A DNA stretch of 64,000 bases from the NCBI RefSeq assembly GCF_900497695.1, contig NZ_UIDD01000006.1:310001-374000 (forward strand), read 5' to 3'. Below are positions 20,004 through 27,820 of this stretch, piece by piece. A model generated the notes under the pieces. The model ran no database searches and had not been told where the DNA came from. It worked only from the letters and a program-made list of their open reading frames with translations. The stretch's first letter is position 1; each line of letters opens with the position of its first letter. The DNA is from Pseudomonas wadenswilerensis (GTDB lineage: Bacteria; Pseudomonadota; Gammaproteobacteria; Pseudomonadales; Pseudomonadaceae). The position numbers and the translations under genes were made by a program.

Positions 20004-21379
20004 TAACGTCTACAGTGCAACACCAGTTTCGCCCCACCCAGCTCACTCCCTCCCACCTCCAGCTCAAAGCCATGCAGGTCGACGATCGCCGCAACGATCG
20101 ACAACCCCAGCCCGAACCCCGGGTGGCGCTGGCCTTCCTCGCTGCGATAAAAGCGCTTCAACACCGCCCCACGCTCGTTCTCGGGAATCCCCGGGCCGCT
20201 GTCGTGCACCTCGATATGCACACCCTTGGCATCGCTCAGCGCCCGCATCAGCACCTGGCCCTGCTCTGGCGTGAACTTGATGGCATTGCCCACCAGGTTG
20301 GCCAGTGCCTCGAACAGCAGCTCGCGGTCGCCATGCAGCGCCGGTAGCTGTTCGGGCATCTCCAGGGTCAGGTCGATCTCGCCGTCTTCGGCCAGGGGCA
20401 GGTAGAAGTCATGCAGTTCCTGCAGCAGCCCGTGGGGGTCAAGCTCGACGAAGCCTGCACGGCGCTGGCGGTCTTCCAGTTCACTAATGCGCAGCAAGCC
20501 GCGAAAACGCGCCATCAAGGTGTCGGTTTCGCCAATCGCCTGCTCCAGCGCTTCGGCCTGCGGCGAGTCATCGCCGGCCTGCTGGCGAATGCGGTAGAGC
20601 TGGGCGCGCAGGCGGGTCAGCGGGGTACGCAGGTCGTGGGCGATGTTGTCGCACACGCCTTTGACTTCATGCATCAGGCGCTCGATGCGATCGAGCATGG
20701 CGTTGACGATGGCCGCCAGCATGTCCAGTTCGTCGCGCCGCGCCGACAGCGGCAGGCGCCGGGTCAGGTCGCCGGCAACGATCTGCTCGGCGCTGGCCTG
20801 GATCGCGCGGATACGCTTGAGCGGCCTGCGGCGCAGCAGGTACCAGCCGGCGATGCCGGGGATGATGGTCAGCGACAGGCCCCAGAGCAGCGCGTGGAGG
20901 ATGATCCGGGTGACCACGAACAGCGAGCCGTTGTCGCGCACCAGCAGCAGCCAGCGGCCATCGCGGACCTTGATCGCCACCGCATCGCAGCTGTCGCGGG
21001 GCAGGTGCGGGTCGTCGGCGTCCAGGCAACGGCTCAGTTCATGAATCTTGCCATCCAGGCCCAGCTCGGGCGGCACCTGGCGGATCTGCCCGCCGAGCGG
21101 ATTGAACTGCCCGTCGAACAGGCCATAGGCATCGAAACTGCGCTCCTCAAAGGCCTGGCTGGCAATCAATGCATCATCGAGCTGCTTGCCGCTCATGTGC
21201 GCGAACAGGTGCTGGCGCTGCAGCAAGGAATGGCGGGTGAGCTTGTTCAGGTAGCCCGAGACCTCGAAGTACAGCACCCCCATGAGGATGCTGCTCCAGG
21301 CCACGAACAGGAAGCTGTACAGCGCCAGCAGGCGGCTGGTGGACGAGCTCCAGCCCTTAGACGGGTTCGGCAATGGCAT
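20003..21379 (-). CDS. Two-component sensor histidine kinase
   Basis: A 458-residue inner-membrane kinase. Its order is TM1 (about 16-38), a periplasmic sensing region of about 115 residues, TM2 (about 157-180), HAMP (RRRPLKRIRAIQASAEQIVAGDL), an H-box NIAHDLRTPLTRLR, an N-box ANLVGNAIKFTPEQG, and G-boxes HDSGPGIPENE and GFGLGLSIV. It overlaps the regulator gene by about 23 bases. P. aeruginosa carries parRS in the same neighbourhood of glnS-cysS, but orthology cannot be settled by eye. Its ligand is unknown. Confidence 0.9.
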   Translation of the reverse strand: MPLPNPSKGWSSSTSRLLALYSFLFVAWSSILMGVLYFEVSGYLNKLTRHSLLQRQHLFAHMSGKQLDDALIASQAFEERSFDAYGLFDGQFNPLGGQIRQVPPELGLDGKIHELSRCLDADDPHLPRDSCDAVAIKVRDGRWLLLVRDNGSLFVVTRIILHALLWGLSLTIIPGIAGWYLLRRRPLKRIRAIQASAEQIVAGDLTRRLPLSARRDELDMLAAIVNAMLDRIERLMHEVKGVCDNIAHDLRTPLTRLRAQLYRIRQQAGDDSPQAEALEQAIGETDTLMARFRGLLRISELEDRQRRAGFVELDPHGLLQELHDFYLPLAEDGEIDLTLEMPEQLPALHGDRELLFEALANLVGNAIKFTPEQGQVLMRALSDAKGVHIEVHDSGPGIPENERGAVLKRFYRSEEGQRHPGFGLGLSIVAAIVDLHGFELEVGGSELGGAKLVLHCRR

Positions 21380-22037
21380 AGCCCGAGCCCCGCACGGTGC
21401 GAATCAGCGGAGTCTGGCCAGCGGCGTCGATCTTCTTGCGCAAGCGTCCGATGTGCACGTCGATCAGGTTGGTGCCCGGGTCGAAGTGATAGCCCCAGAC
21501 CTCCTCGAAAATCATCATCCGGGTAATCACCTGACCGGCATGACGCATGAGGAATTCCAGCAGCTTGTACTCGGTGGGCAGCAGGTTGAGGGTCTGCTCG
21601 CCGCGCTTGGCCTCGTGGCTGATCAGGTCCAGTTCAAGGTCGGCGACTTGCAGGCGGGTCTGTGCCAGGGGCACGCTGTTACGCCGCAGCAGCACCTCGA
21701 CGCGGGCGGCCATTTCATCGGAGGCGAACGGTTTGGTCAGGTAGTCATCACCGCCGGCGCGCAGGCCGCGGACCCGTTCGTCGACATCCGACAGGGCGCT
21801 GATCATCAGGATTGGCGTGGCGATCTTCAGGGTGCGCAGGGTCGTGACGATGGTCAGGCCGTCGACCTCCGGGAGCATCCGGTCCAGGGTGATCAGGTCG
21901 TAGCCGCCGGCAATGGCCTTGGCCAGGCCTTCACGGCCGTTGTCGGCCCATTCCACTTCCAGGCCATGGCTGGAAAGTTCGGCGACGATTTCCTGGGCGG
22001 TGACAGCGTCGTCTTCGATAGTCAGTACGCGGGGCAT
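21357..22037 (-). CDS. OmpR-family response regulator
   Basis: A 226-residue regulator. The receiver domain has E8/D9/D10, the phospho-acceptor D52 in LITLDRMLPEVDG and K102 in DDYLTKPF. The C-terminal winged helix contains LLPTEYKLLEFLMRHAGQVITR and VDVHIGRLRKKI-like text. The frame opens 25 codons earlier, but MPRVLTIEDD at 22037 is the natural start. It is promoter-proximal to the kinase and translated first. Its target genes are not evident from the sequence. Confidence 0.92.
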   Translation of the reverse strand: MPRVLTIEDDAVTAQEIVAELSSHGLEVEWADNGREGLAKAIAGGYDLITLDRMLPEVDGLTIVTTLRTLKIATPILMISALSDVDERVRGLRAGGDDYLTKPFASDEMAARVEVLLRRNSVPLAQTRLQVADLELDLISHEAKRGEQTLNLLPTEYKLLEFLMRHAGQVITRMMIFEEVWGYHFDPGTNLIDVHIGRLRKKIDAAGQTPLIRTVRGSGYAIAEPV

Positions 22038-22149
22038 GCTTTTACCTGGGCGGCGGGTAGAGACTTGATTGTGCCAAAGAATAGGCGGTGCCCGGGTTAA
22101 AGAAAAATTCATCTAGGAGAGGGACCACAATGGGCCGGCCTGCACCGAC

Positions 22150-22195
22150 CCCTGTGGGAGCCGGCGTTGCCGGCGATGGGCCGCAACGCGGCCCC
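22150..22195. repeat. REP unit followed by a GC-rich hairpin
   Basis: cctgtgggagccggcgttgc and onward is a REP, then gggccgcaacgcggccc forms a separate perfect stem just past the ilvE stop. That hairpin could help end the ilvE transcript but has no T-run. Confidence 0.75.
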
Positions 22196-22204
22196 TGTTG
22201 CAGG

Positions 22205-23224
22205 TCAGGCGACTTTCACAACCCAGCCCGCCGGGCCTTCGATGTCGCCGCTCTGGATGCCGGTCAGCTCGTTGTAGAGCTTCTGGGTGACCGGGCCGAC
22301 TTCGCTTTCGCTGTAGAACACGTGCAGCTTGTCGCCGTACTGGATGCCGCCGATCGGGGTGATCACCGCGGCGGTACCGCAGGCGCCAGCCTCGACGAAG
22401 CGGTCCAGGTTGTTGATCAGCACGTCGCCTTCGATGACCTTCAGGCCCAGGCGCGATTGCGCCAGTTCCATCAGCGACAGGCGGGTGATGCCCGGCAGCA
22501 CGGAAGCGGACTTCGGCGTGATGAACTCGTTGTTGGCGGTGATACCAAAGAAGTTGGCCGAGCCGACTTCCTCGATCTTGGTGTGGGTCAGCGGGTCAAG
22601 GTAGATGCAGTCGGCAAAGCCGGCTTGCTTGGCCTTGTAGCCCGGTTGCAGGCTGGCCGCGTAGTTGCCGCCCACCTTGGCAGCGCCGGTGCCTTGTGGC
22701 GCGGCGCGGTCGTAGTCGGAGATCAGGAACTTGTGCGGGGTCATGCCGCCCTTGAAGTACGAGCCGACCGGGATGGCGAAGATCGAGAAGATGAACTCCG
22801 GCGCGGTCCGCACGCCAATGTTGTCACCCACGCCGATGACGAACGGTCGCAGGTACAGCGCACCCTTGCCGTACGGCGGAATGAAACGCTCGTTGGCCTT
22901 GACCACCTGCTTGCAGGCGTCGATGAACTGTTCGGTCGGCACCTGCGGCATCAGCAGGCGGTCGCAGCTGCGCTGCATGCGCAGGGCGTTCTGGTCCGGG
23001 CGGAACAGGTTGATCGAGCCGTCCTTGCAGCGGTAGGCTTTCATCCCCTCGAAGCATTGCTGGCCATAATGCAGCGCGGTCGAGCCTTCGCTGATGTGCA
23101 GCTGGTTGTCTTCGGTCAGGGTGCCCTTGTCCCACTCGCCGTTACGGAAATAGGACAGGTAGCGCTTGTCGGTCTTGATGTAGTCGAAGCCCAGCTTGTC
23201 CCAGTTAATGCTTTCGTTACTCAT
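22205..23224 (-). CDS. ilvE: IlvE, branched-chain amino-acid aminotransferase
   Basis: A 339-residue fold-type IV PLP enzyme of the class-IV aminotransferase family, closer to the longer BCAT type than to the ~308-residue E. coli IlvE. The PLP lysine is in AAKVGGNYAAS (about 195-205). GQQCFEGMKAYR (about 53-64) and the C-terminal EAGACGTAAVITPIG, the phosphate-binding loop, are present. It makes or breaks leucine, isoleucine and valine. It is monocistronic. A leader-peptide-like sequence on the opposite strand lies about 190 bases from its start. Confidence 0.93.
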   Translation of the reverse strand: MSNESINWDKLGFDYIKTDKRYLSYFRNGEWDKGTLTEDNQLHISEGSTALHYGQQCFEGMKAYRCKDGSINLFRPDQNALRMQRSCDRLLMPQVPTEQFIDACKQVVKANERFIPPYGKGALYLRPFVIGVGDNIGVRTAPEFIFSIFAIPVGSYFKGGMTPHKFLISDYDRAAPQGTGAAKVGGNYAASLQPGYKAKQAGFADCIYLDPLTHTKIEEVGSANFFGITANNEFITPKSASVLPGITRLSLMELAQSRLGLKVIEGDVLINNLDRFVEAGACGTAAVITPIGGIQYGDKLHVFYSESEVGPVTQKLYNELTGIQSGDIEGPAGWVVKVA

Positions 23225-23415
23225 GGCACCCTCGATTCGGTTGCAGATGCCTGCTCTGGCAGGCGGTTCTTATTGCGCACTTGGCCACGATAATACATCC
23301 CGTGCAGATCGGGAACGCCCAGTCATAGATTGGACCTTGGTCGCAGGGAAAATCTTTGCCGCTGCCTGGCGCGACAGGCATTGACCGTTCCACAGTCCGG
23401 GCGCATTATCGAAGC

Positions 23416-23487
23416 ATGAAGCTTTGCCTGCTGACCTCGTCGCGTACCACTACCACCGCTATACGCGGGGCGGGTACGGCTGCTTAA
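23416..23487 (+). CDS. Possible threonine-rich leader peptide (23 residues)
   Basis: An ATG frame reads MKLCLLTSSRTTTTAIRGA then GTAA and stops. It holds four threonine codons in a row and one isoleucine codon (ata, rare in this genome), then ends 20 bases before a strong terminator hairpin. This is the layout of amino-acid attenuators such as thrL. There is no good Shine-Dalgarno sequence apart from gaag. The next gene downstream is an isochorismatase-like hydrolase, not a threonine or isoleucine biosynthetic gene, which makes the call uncertain. Confidence 0.45.
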   Translation: MKLCLLTSSRTTTTAIRGAGTAA

Positions 23488-23507
23488 CCTTAGGCAGCAG
23501 GTAAACC

Positions 23508-23543
23508 AAGGCCCCGCCAGCAATGGACGGGGCCTTGTCTTTT
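23508..23543 (+). terminator. Attenuator-like terminator hairpin
   Basis: AAGGCCCCG (23508-23516) pairs perfectly with CGGGGCCTT (23528-23536) and is followed by gtctttt. The left arm could instead pair with GCGGGGC at 23465-23471, inside the leader codons, via GCCCCGC (23511-23517). That would be an antiterminator excluding the terminator. Confidence 0.7.
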
Positions 23544-23578
23544 CTCCGTCCGGGCTGGCCAATCACGGAGAGATGAAG

Positions 23579-24109
23579 ATGCACGCAAAACGCGCACTGC
23601 TGGTCCTGGATATGCAGGTGGGTTTGTTCCATGGCCCCGAACAGCCCTGGCAGGGTGAGCAGGTGTTGAACAGGGTCAACACCCTGATCGCTGCCGCCCA
23701 CGCCGCCCACGCCCCCGTTTTTGCGGTTCGCCACACCGGCCCCGAGGGGTCGCCAATTGCCGCAGGCAGCCCCGCGTGGCAACTGTTGCCCGCGCTGGCG
23801 GTCGATCCTGCACGCGACATCGTGTTCGACAAGGCCCGCCCCAGCGCCTTCTTTGCCACGTCGCTGGCGGACCAGTTACGAGAGGCCGCCATTGATGAGC
23901 TGGTCATCGTCGGCCTCAAGACCCAGTACTGCGTCGACACCAACTGCCGGGTTGCCCGTGAACTGGGCTTCAACGTGGTACTGGTCAGCGATGCCCACAC
24001 CTGCATGGACACGCCCGGCTTGCCGGCCGAGGCGATCATCGCCCACCACAACCTGACCCTGGGCGGCGCCTTTACCAGCCTGCAATCAACGGCGGATGTG
24101 CAGTTCTGA
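23579..24109 (+). CDS. Isochorismatase-fold cysteine hydrolase
   Basis: A 176-residue protein of the isochorismatase-like superfamily. The catalytic triad is recognisable: D in LLVLDMQVG (about 9), K in IVFDKARPSAF (about 83) and the nucleophile in KTQYCVDTNC (about 118). Such enzymes hydrolyse nicotinamide, ureido acids or similar amides; the substrate here cannot be told. Of two nearby ATGs the second (23579) is preferred, because ggag lies 8 bases before it. Its 3' end overlaps the convergent ABC-F gene by 24 bases. It lies after the leader/attenuator structure. Confidence 0.85.
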   Translation: MHAKRALLVLDMQVGLFHGPEQPWQGEQVLNRVNTLIAAAHAAHAPVFAVRHTGPEGSPIAAGSPAWQLLPALAVDPARDIVFDKARPSAFFATSLADQLREAAIDELVIVGLKTQYCVDTNCRVARELGFNVVLVSDAHTCMDTPGLPAEAIIAHHNLTLGGAFTSLQSTADVQF

Positions 24110-25693
24110 GCCTTCGCCCAACTGCAGGTAGCCGTCCAGCGCCAGTTGCTGCATGAACACCCGGTCATGGGACGCCACCAGCAAGGTCCCGCGATACTGG
24201 CGCAGCATGGCTTCCAGGGCGGCGAGGGAGGGCAGGTCGAGGTGGTTGCTCGGCTCGTCGAGCAATAACAACTGGACCGGGGTGTCGCGGTACAGCACCC
24301 CGGCCAGTGTTGCCTTGAGCCGTTCGCCGCCGCTGAGCACGCCGCTGGGCAAGGTGACGCGCTCAGCGCCCAGGCCCAGTTGCGCCAGGCGGGTGCGCAG
24401 GAGGCTCTCATCCGGATTGCCGGTGGCGCTGCGCAGGTAATCGAGCACCGATTGTTCGGCGGGCAGCAGGCTGCAGTGCTGGTCGAGCAAGGCGGCTTCC
24501 CCGCGTACCTCACACTGGCCTGCGGCTGGTGCCAATTGACTCGCCAGCACCTTGAGCAAGGTTGATTTGCCGCTGCCATTGGCACCGCTCAGGCCCACGC
24601 GTTCACCGCTGTACAGGCGGGCATTGAGCGGGCCTTGGCGGGCGAAGGGCAACTGCAGGTCCGTGAGCACCACCACCTGGCTGCCAATCGGCTGCTGTGG
24701 CGCGGGCGCATGGATCACGATCGGGCTGCAAGTTTCAACCTGCTGTGCAGCGTCGCGCACCTGTGCGTTCAGGGCCTGGCGCGCCACCTGATGGTCACGT
24801 TGCTGCTTGCCGGCGGTGCTCTCGCTGCGCTCCTGCTTGCGGTCGAGGAGGATCTTCGCCTGATTGGCCGAGCGCGCCGCCTTGCTGGCCCGCGACTGCT
24901 GGCGCTCCAGGCGCTCGCGCTGTTGTTGCAGTTCGCGGGCCTGGCGTTGGCGTTCGAGCTTGAGGCGTTCGAGCGTGCGTTCGGCCTGCCCGGTCTGCTC
25001 GACTTTACGCTCGGCATAGAAGCTGTAATTGCCGCCGTAGCTGCTCAGGCCCAGGGGCGAGAGTTCGACGATGCGCTCCATGCGTTCAAGCAGTGCGCGG
25101 TCATGGCTGATCACCAGCAGGCCCTTGTTCCAGCCCTCGAGCAGGGTCATCAGTGTCTCGCGGCTGGCGGCGTCCAGATGGTTGCTGGGTTCGTCGAGGA
25201 TCAGGTAATCGGCATCACCGATAAAGGCCCCGAGCAGCGCCACGCGCATGGCCTGGCCGCCGCTCAGAACAGCTGCGCGGTGCTCCCAGCTCAGTTGCGC
25301 CAGACCATGCTGATCAAGCTGCGCCTGCAGGCGTTCGCGGACGTCCCAGCGCTCGCCGACGGTATCGAAGTCGGCGGCTTGGCTGCTGCCGGCCTCGATG
25401 CGCAGCAGGGCATCGACCACCTCGCGCACCTGGGCCAGATCTGCCACCGTGGTATTGGCAGCGGTGGGATGCTGACCCACATAGTGCACCCGGCCGCCGC
25501 GCAGGCAGCGTCCTTCGCTGGGCTGCAACCGCCCGGCCAATATCTGCGCCAGCAGCGACTTGCCCACGCCATTGCGCCCGACCAGGCCGGTGCGGCGCTG
25601 GTCGAACGTCTCGACAAGATCGGAAAACAACAACCTGCCATCCGGCAAGGCCAGGGTGACGCTGTCCAGCGTCAGGATCGACGTATTCGTCAT
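24086..25693 (-). CDS. ABC-F family ATPase
   Basis: A 535-residue soluble protein with two ABC domains and no membrane segments. The first domain has Walker A GRNGVGKS, signature LSGGQAMR and LDEPSNHLD; the second has GANGSGKS, LSGGERLK and LDEPSNHLD. Between them lies a highly charged coiled-coil linker of about 80 residues (the P-site tRNA interaction motif), rich in E, R and Q. ABC-F proteins act on ribosomes and some protect against antibiotics; the subtype is not clear here. The frame extends 58 codons upstream, but MTNTSILTLDSV at 25693 is the sensible start. Confidence 0.9.
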   Translation of the reverse strand: MTNTSILTLDSVTLALPDGRLLFSDLVETFDQRRTGLVGRNGVGKSLLAQILAGRLQPSEGRCLRGGRVHYVGQHPTAANTTVADLAQVREVVDALLRIEAGSSQAADFDTVGERWDVRERLQAQLDQHGLAQLSWEHRAAVLSGGQAMRVALLGAFIGDADYLILDEPSNHLDAASRETLMTLLEGWNKGLLVISHDRALLERMERIVELSPLGLSSYGGNYSFYAERKVEQTGQAERTLERLKLERQRQARELQQQRERLERQQSRASKAARSANQAKILLDRKQERSESTAGKQQRDHQVARQALNAQVRDAAQQVETCSPIVIHAPAPQQPIGSQVVVLTDLQLPFARQGPLNARLYSGERVGLSGANGSGKSTLLKVLASQLAPAAGQCEVRGEAALLDQHCSLLPAEQSVLDYLRSATGNPDESLLRTRLAQLGLGAERVTLPSGVLSGGERLKATLAGVLYRDTPVQLLLLDEPSNHLDLPSLAALEAMLRQYRGTLLVASHDRVFMQQLALDGYLQLGEGSELHIRR

Positions 25694-25850
25694 GGAATGC
25701 TCCATAAAATGCCCGCGACGTCCCCCGGGAAAGGGGCTGAAGACTGGCCGTCGCAAAGACGGCGGCATTAATGGCGCATTGGACGAATACCTCGGGGAGA
25801 TGGGTGAAGGGGACAGCTTAGGGCGCAGAGCGCTGCAGGTAAAGAACCAT

Positions 25851-26093
25851 TCAGTCCAGGTGGTCAAACCTGCGGCGCCTGAAGAATAAACTGGAGCCGG
25901 AACTCAAGATGAGCAATGACACTAGCCAGATGTCCAGCCCGTACCAGTACTTGTCAGGAAAGGCGAAGAGACCATAAGTACCGGCCCCCCAAAGCGAAAT
26001 CCCCAGCCACTTTCTGACCGGGTAGGGTTTCAGGCAGTGGTCTACCACTGACATCAGGATCATTACGTAGCACAGTTGTGTAATTGCAGACAT
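25851..26093 (-). CDS. Mini-membrane protein, type A (copy 1)
   Basis: An 80-residue protein with three hydrophobic stretches (about 5-20, 29-45, 53-71). It has the cluster signature D-x2-LKPY-x2-RKWLG (18-31) after the first helix and ends with a basic FFRRRRF. It is most like the copy at 26423-26665: both have TQLCY and DHCLKPY. I do not recognise the family. It is the last gene of the minus-strand run, 14 bases after the type B copy at 26108, the same spacing as in the upstream pair, which indicates duplication of a B-A gene pair. Confidence 0.75.
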   Translation of the reverse strand: MSAITQLCYVMILMSVVDHCLKPYPVRKWLGISLWGAGTYGLFAFPDKYWYGLDIWLVSLLILSSGSSLFFRRRRFDHLD

Positions 26094-26107
26094 GGCGTAT
26101 GCCCTGC

Positions 26108-26356
26108 TCAGGCCCAGAGGTCGGGATTGAATCGGTGACGTCTGAAGAACAGCTCCAGCCCGCCGACAACGGCAAAGAGTGAAACGAGGTGCAAGTCAAA
26201 GCCAAGCCAATGGCTTTCGGTCAACGTTAATCTGCCCAGCAAGCCGCCACCCAGGAACGTCAGGCCGAGCCATTTTCGCGGCCTGTACGGCTTGATCAGA
26301 CGATCTATCAGGATGAAAAACGCCAGGACGAGGAAGAGTTGATTGGACTCTGACAT
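26108..26356 (-). CDS. Mini-membrane protein, type B (copy 1)
   Basis: An 82-residue protein with the cluster signature D-x2-IKPY-x2-RKWLG, then FLGGGLLGRLTLTE and FDLHLVSLFAVVGGLELFFRR. It is close to the copy at 26680-26925 (GGLLGR, VGGLELFFRR shared) and more distant from type A. The frame opens 17 codons earlier; MSESNQLF at 26356 matches the paralogues. It probably has three membrane helices with a basic C-terminal tail in the cytoplasm. Function is unknown. Confidence 0.75.
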   Translation of the reverse strand: MSESNQLFLVLAFFILIDRLIKPYRPRKWLGLTFLGGGLLGRLTLTESHWLGFDLHLVSLFAVVGGLELFFRRHRFNPDLWA

Positions 26357-26422
26357 GGTCTTTTCAGCCTTGACTCTCGTAGATGGAGAAGATGGCAAAG
26401 GCCCCAACTAGAAAATATTCAC

Positions 26423-26665
26423 TCATTCGTCAGGTTGAAACTTGCGGCGTCCGATGATCAGCGTCGTGCCTGCGCAGAATACGAGCAAAGGCACTAGGAA
26501 CAGATCCCTAGCCTCCCAATAGGTGCCACCTGGTTTAAACAGTAAAGTGATGCCGGCAGCGCATAGGGAAAGTCCTAGCCATTTACGAATTAAATAGGGT
26601 TTCAGGCAGTGATCCAGAAATGCGATCAGGATCAACGCGTAACATAGTTGCGTAACTTCAGACAT
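26423..26665 (-). CDS. Mini-membrane protein, type A (copy 2)
   Basis: An 80-residue paralogue of the 25851 gene: TQLCYALILIAFLDHCLKPY, RKWLGLSLCAAG, and a C-terminal GRRKF in place of RRRRF. It lies 14 bases after the type B copy 2 and 66 bases before the second pair. This part of the cluster looks poorer in GC than the neighbouring core genes, suggesting separate acquisition. No known family is recognised. Confidence 0.75.
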   Translation of the reverse strand: MSEVTQLCYALILIAFLDHCLKPYLIRKWLGLSLCAAGITLLFKPGGTYWEARDLFLVPLLVFCAGTTLIIGRRKFQPDE

Positions 26666-26679
26666 GATGTGTGCTCTGC

Positions 26680-26925
26680 TCAGGCATCCTCTTCGTGGCG
26701 GTTGCGCCTGAAGAACAACTCAAGGCCTCCGACAATTGAAAAAAGCGAAACCAGATACAGGTCAAAACCGCCCCAGTAACTTTTTTCGCTCAGCGTGACT
26801 CTACCCAGCAGACCTCCCAGCAAGAACGTTAAACTTAGCCATTTTCGTAGTTTGGAGGGTTTGAGCAGGCGCTCAATCAGTGCGAAGAAGACGAAGGCGA
26901 TAAAAAATTGACCGAATTCCGACAT
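26680..26925 (-). CDS. Mini-membrane protein, type B (copy 2)
   Basis: An 81-residue paralogue: RLLKPSKLRKWLSLTFLLGG, LGRVTLSE and FDLYLVSLFSIVGGLELFFRR. It has the same three-helix outline as its neighbours. It starts only 6 bases after the stop of the 161-residue partner protein, which suggests co-expression with that gene. Function is unknown. Confidence 0.75.
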   Translation of the reverse strand: MSEFGQFFIAFVFFALIERLLKPSKLRKWLSLTFLLGGLLGRVTLSEKSYWGGFDLYLVSLFSIVGGLELFFRRNRHEEDA

Positions 26926-26931
26926 GTGTTT

Positions 26932-27417
26932 TCAGCCTTGATTCTTGATGATCGTCGAAACGCTTGACTGCTGAGTGCCGATGCCGCCACTGACAGATGC
27001 CTGGATACTGATGATTACGTCACCAGCGTGGTGAGTCGGGAGTCTGCGCTTAGCCAAGTAAGCGGTTATTGCAGTAACGGCTGTTCCGACGATCGCCTTT
27101 GTAAGCAGGCCGACAGGCCCCCCTGCAGTGCTGCCGACAGTACCGGAAGTATATGTTCTCTGGTCGTTCAACTTATCGGCTTGACGCCGATTAAGCGGCT
27201 GGGAAATAGCGACTTTCATCTCACAGACACGCTTGCCGGCCTGCATTCTGTCGTAGAGCGCCACCAGCATTGTATTGACTTGGTAGTGCGCTCCCTTCGC
27301 CTCGCTGATATACAACTCGCGCAGCCGTGCGCGATCATCCGGCATGACCACGAGTTGCGAAACGTGGAAAACGATGCCGAAGTTTCCGGCGTACTCATAG
27401 GTTTTTTCGATCTGCAC
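26932..27417 (-). CDS. Cluster partner protein, ~161 aa, unknown family (copy 1)
   Basis: An unrecognised protein, clearly paralogous to the 27821-28300 product. Shared segments are GIVF-x-VSQ near residue 15, RLREL followed by EAK-x-AHY-x-VN, C-x-M-x3-IS-x-PL-x-R-x-Q, and near the end HAGDV-(I/L)-(I/V)-SI with GGIG. Between them lies a glycine-rich hydrophobic stretch (AGGPVGLLTKAIVGTAVTAI) that could enter a membrane. The frame is open to 27456, but a GTG at 27417 has gggaagg before it and aligns with the paralogue's start. It heads a five-gene minus-strand run. Confidence 0.65.
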   Translation of the reverse strand: MQIEKTYEYAGNFGIVFHVSQLVVMPDDRARLRELYISEAKGAHYQVNTMLVALYDRMQAGKRVCEMKVAISQPLNRRQADKLNDQRTYTSGTVGSTAGGPVGLLTKAIVGTAVTAITAYLAKRRLPTHHAGDVIISIQASVSGGIGTQQSSVSTIIKNQG

Positions 27418-27565
27418 AACAACCTTCCCTGTGTAATGCAGACGCGCCACGCGCACCTCATCGACATGCAGGGAAAGATGCCCAAATCAACTTCGGGCGT
27501 ATGTCGTACTACTCCGACATGAAGGTAGGACCGATCCCAAATTAGCGATCAGCCCTTACAAAGCC

Positions 27566-27808
27566 TCAGCCAACCTGCTCAAACCGACGGCGCTTGAGGA
27601 ACAGTCCGACCCCCAGGGCAACGGCGAAGATCGACAGCAACCCCAGGTCCGCCCCCAGCAGGCGGGTCTGGCTCGCCGCTACGCAGCCGACCGCACCCAC
27701 CGCCACCAGCGCGACCCCCAGCCACTTGCGCAGCGGGTAGGGCTTGAGAAAGCGATCGAGCAAAAAGAACAGCACCAGGGCCAAAACCAGCTGGGTAATC
27801 TCGGACAT
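27566..27808 (-). CDS. Mini-membrane protein (copy 5, paired with partner copy 2)
   Basis: An 80-residue paralogue: TQLVLALVLFFLLDRFLKPY, PLRKWLGVALVAVG, LGADLGLLSIFAVALG and a C-terminal KRRRFE. It begins 12 bases after the partner copy 2 stop. Its composition is GC-rich like the core genome, unlike the 26423-27417 part. Together with the 27821 gene it forms a minimal partner-plus-membrane-protein unit, perhaps the ancestral resident copy. Confidence 0.75.
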   Translation of the reverse strand: MSEITQLVLALVLFFLLDRFLKPYPLRKWLGVALVAVGAVGCVAASQTRLLGADLGLLSIFAVALGVGLFLKRRRFEQVG

Positions 27809-27820
27809 GTGCGGCTCCAC

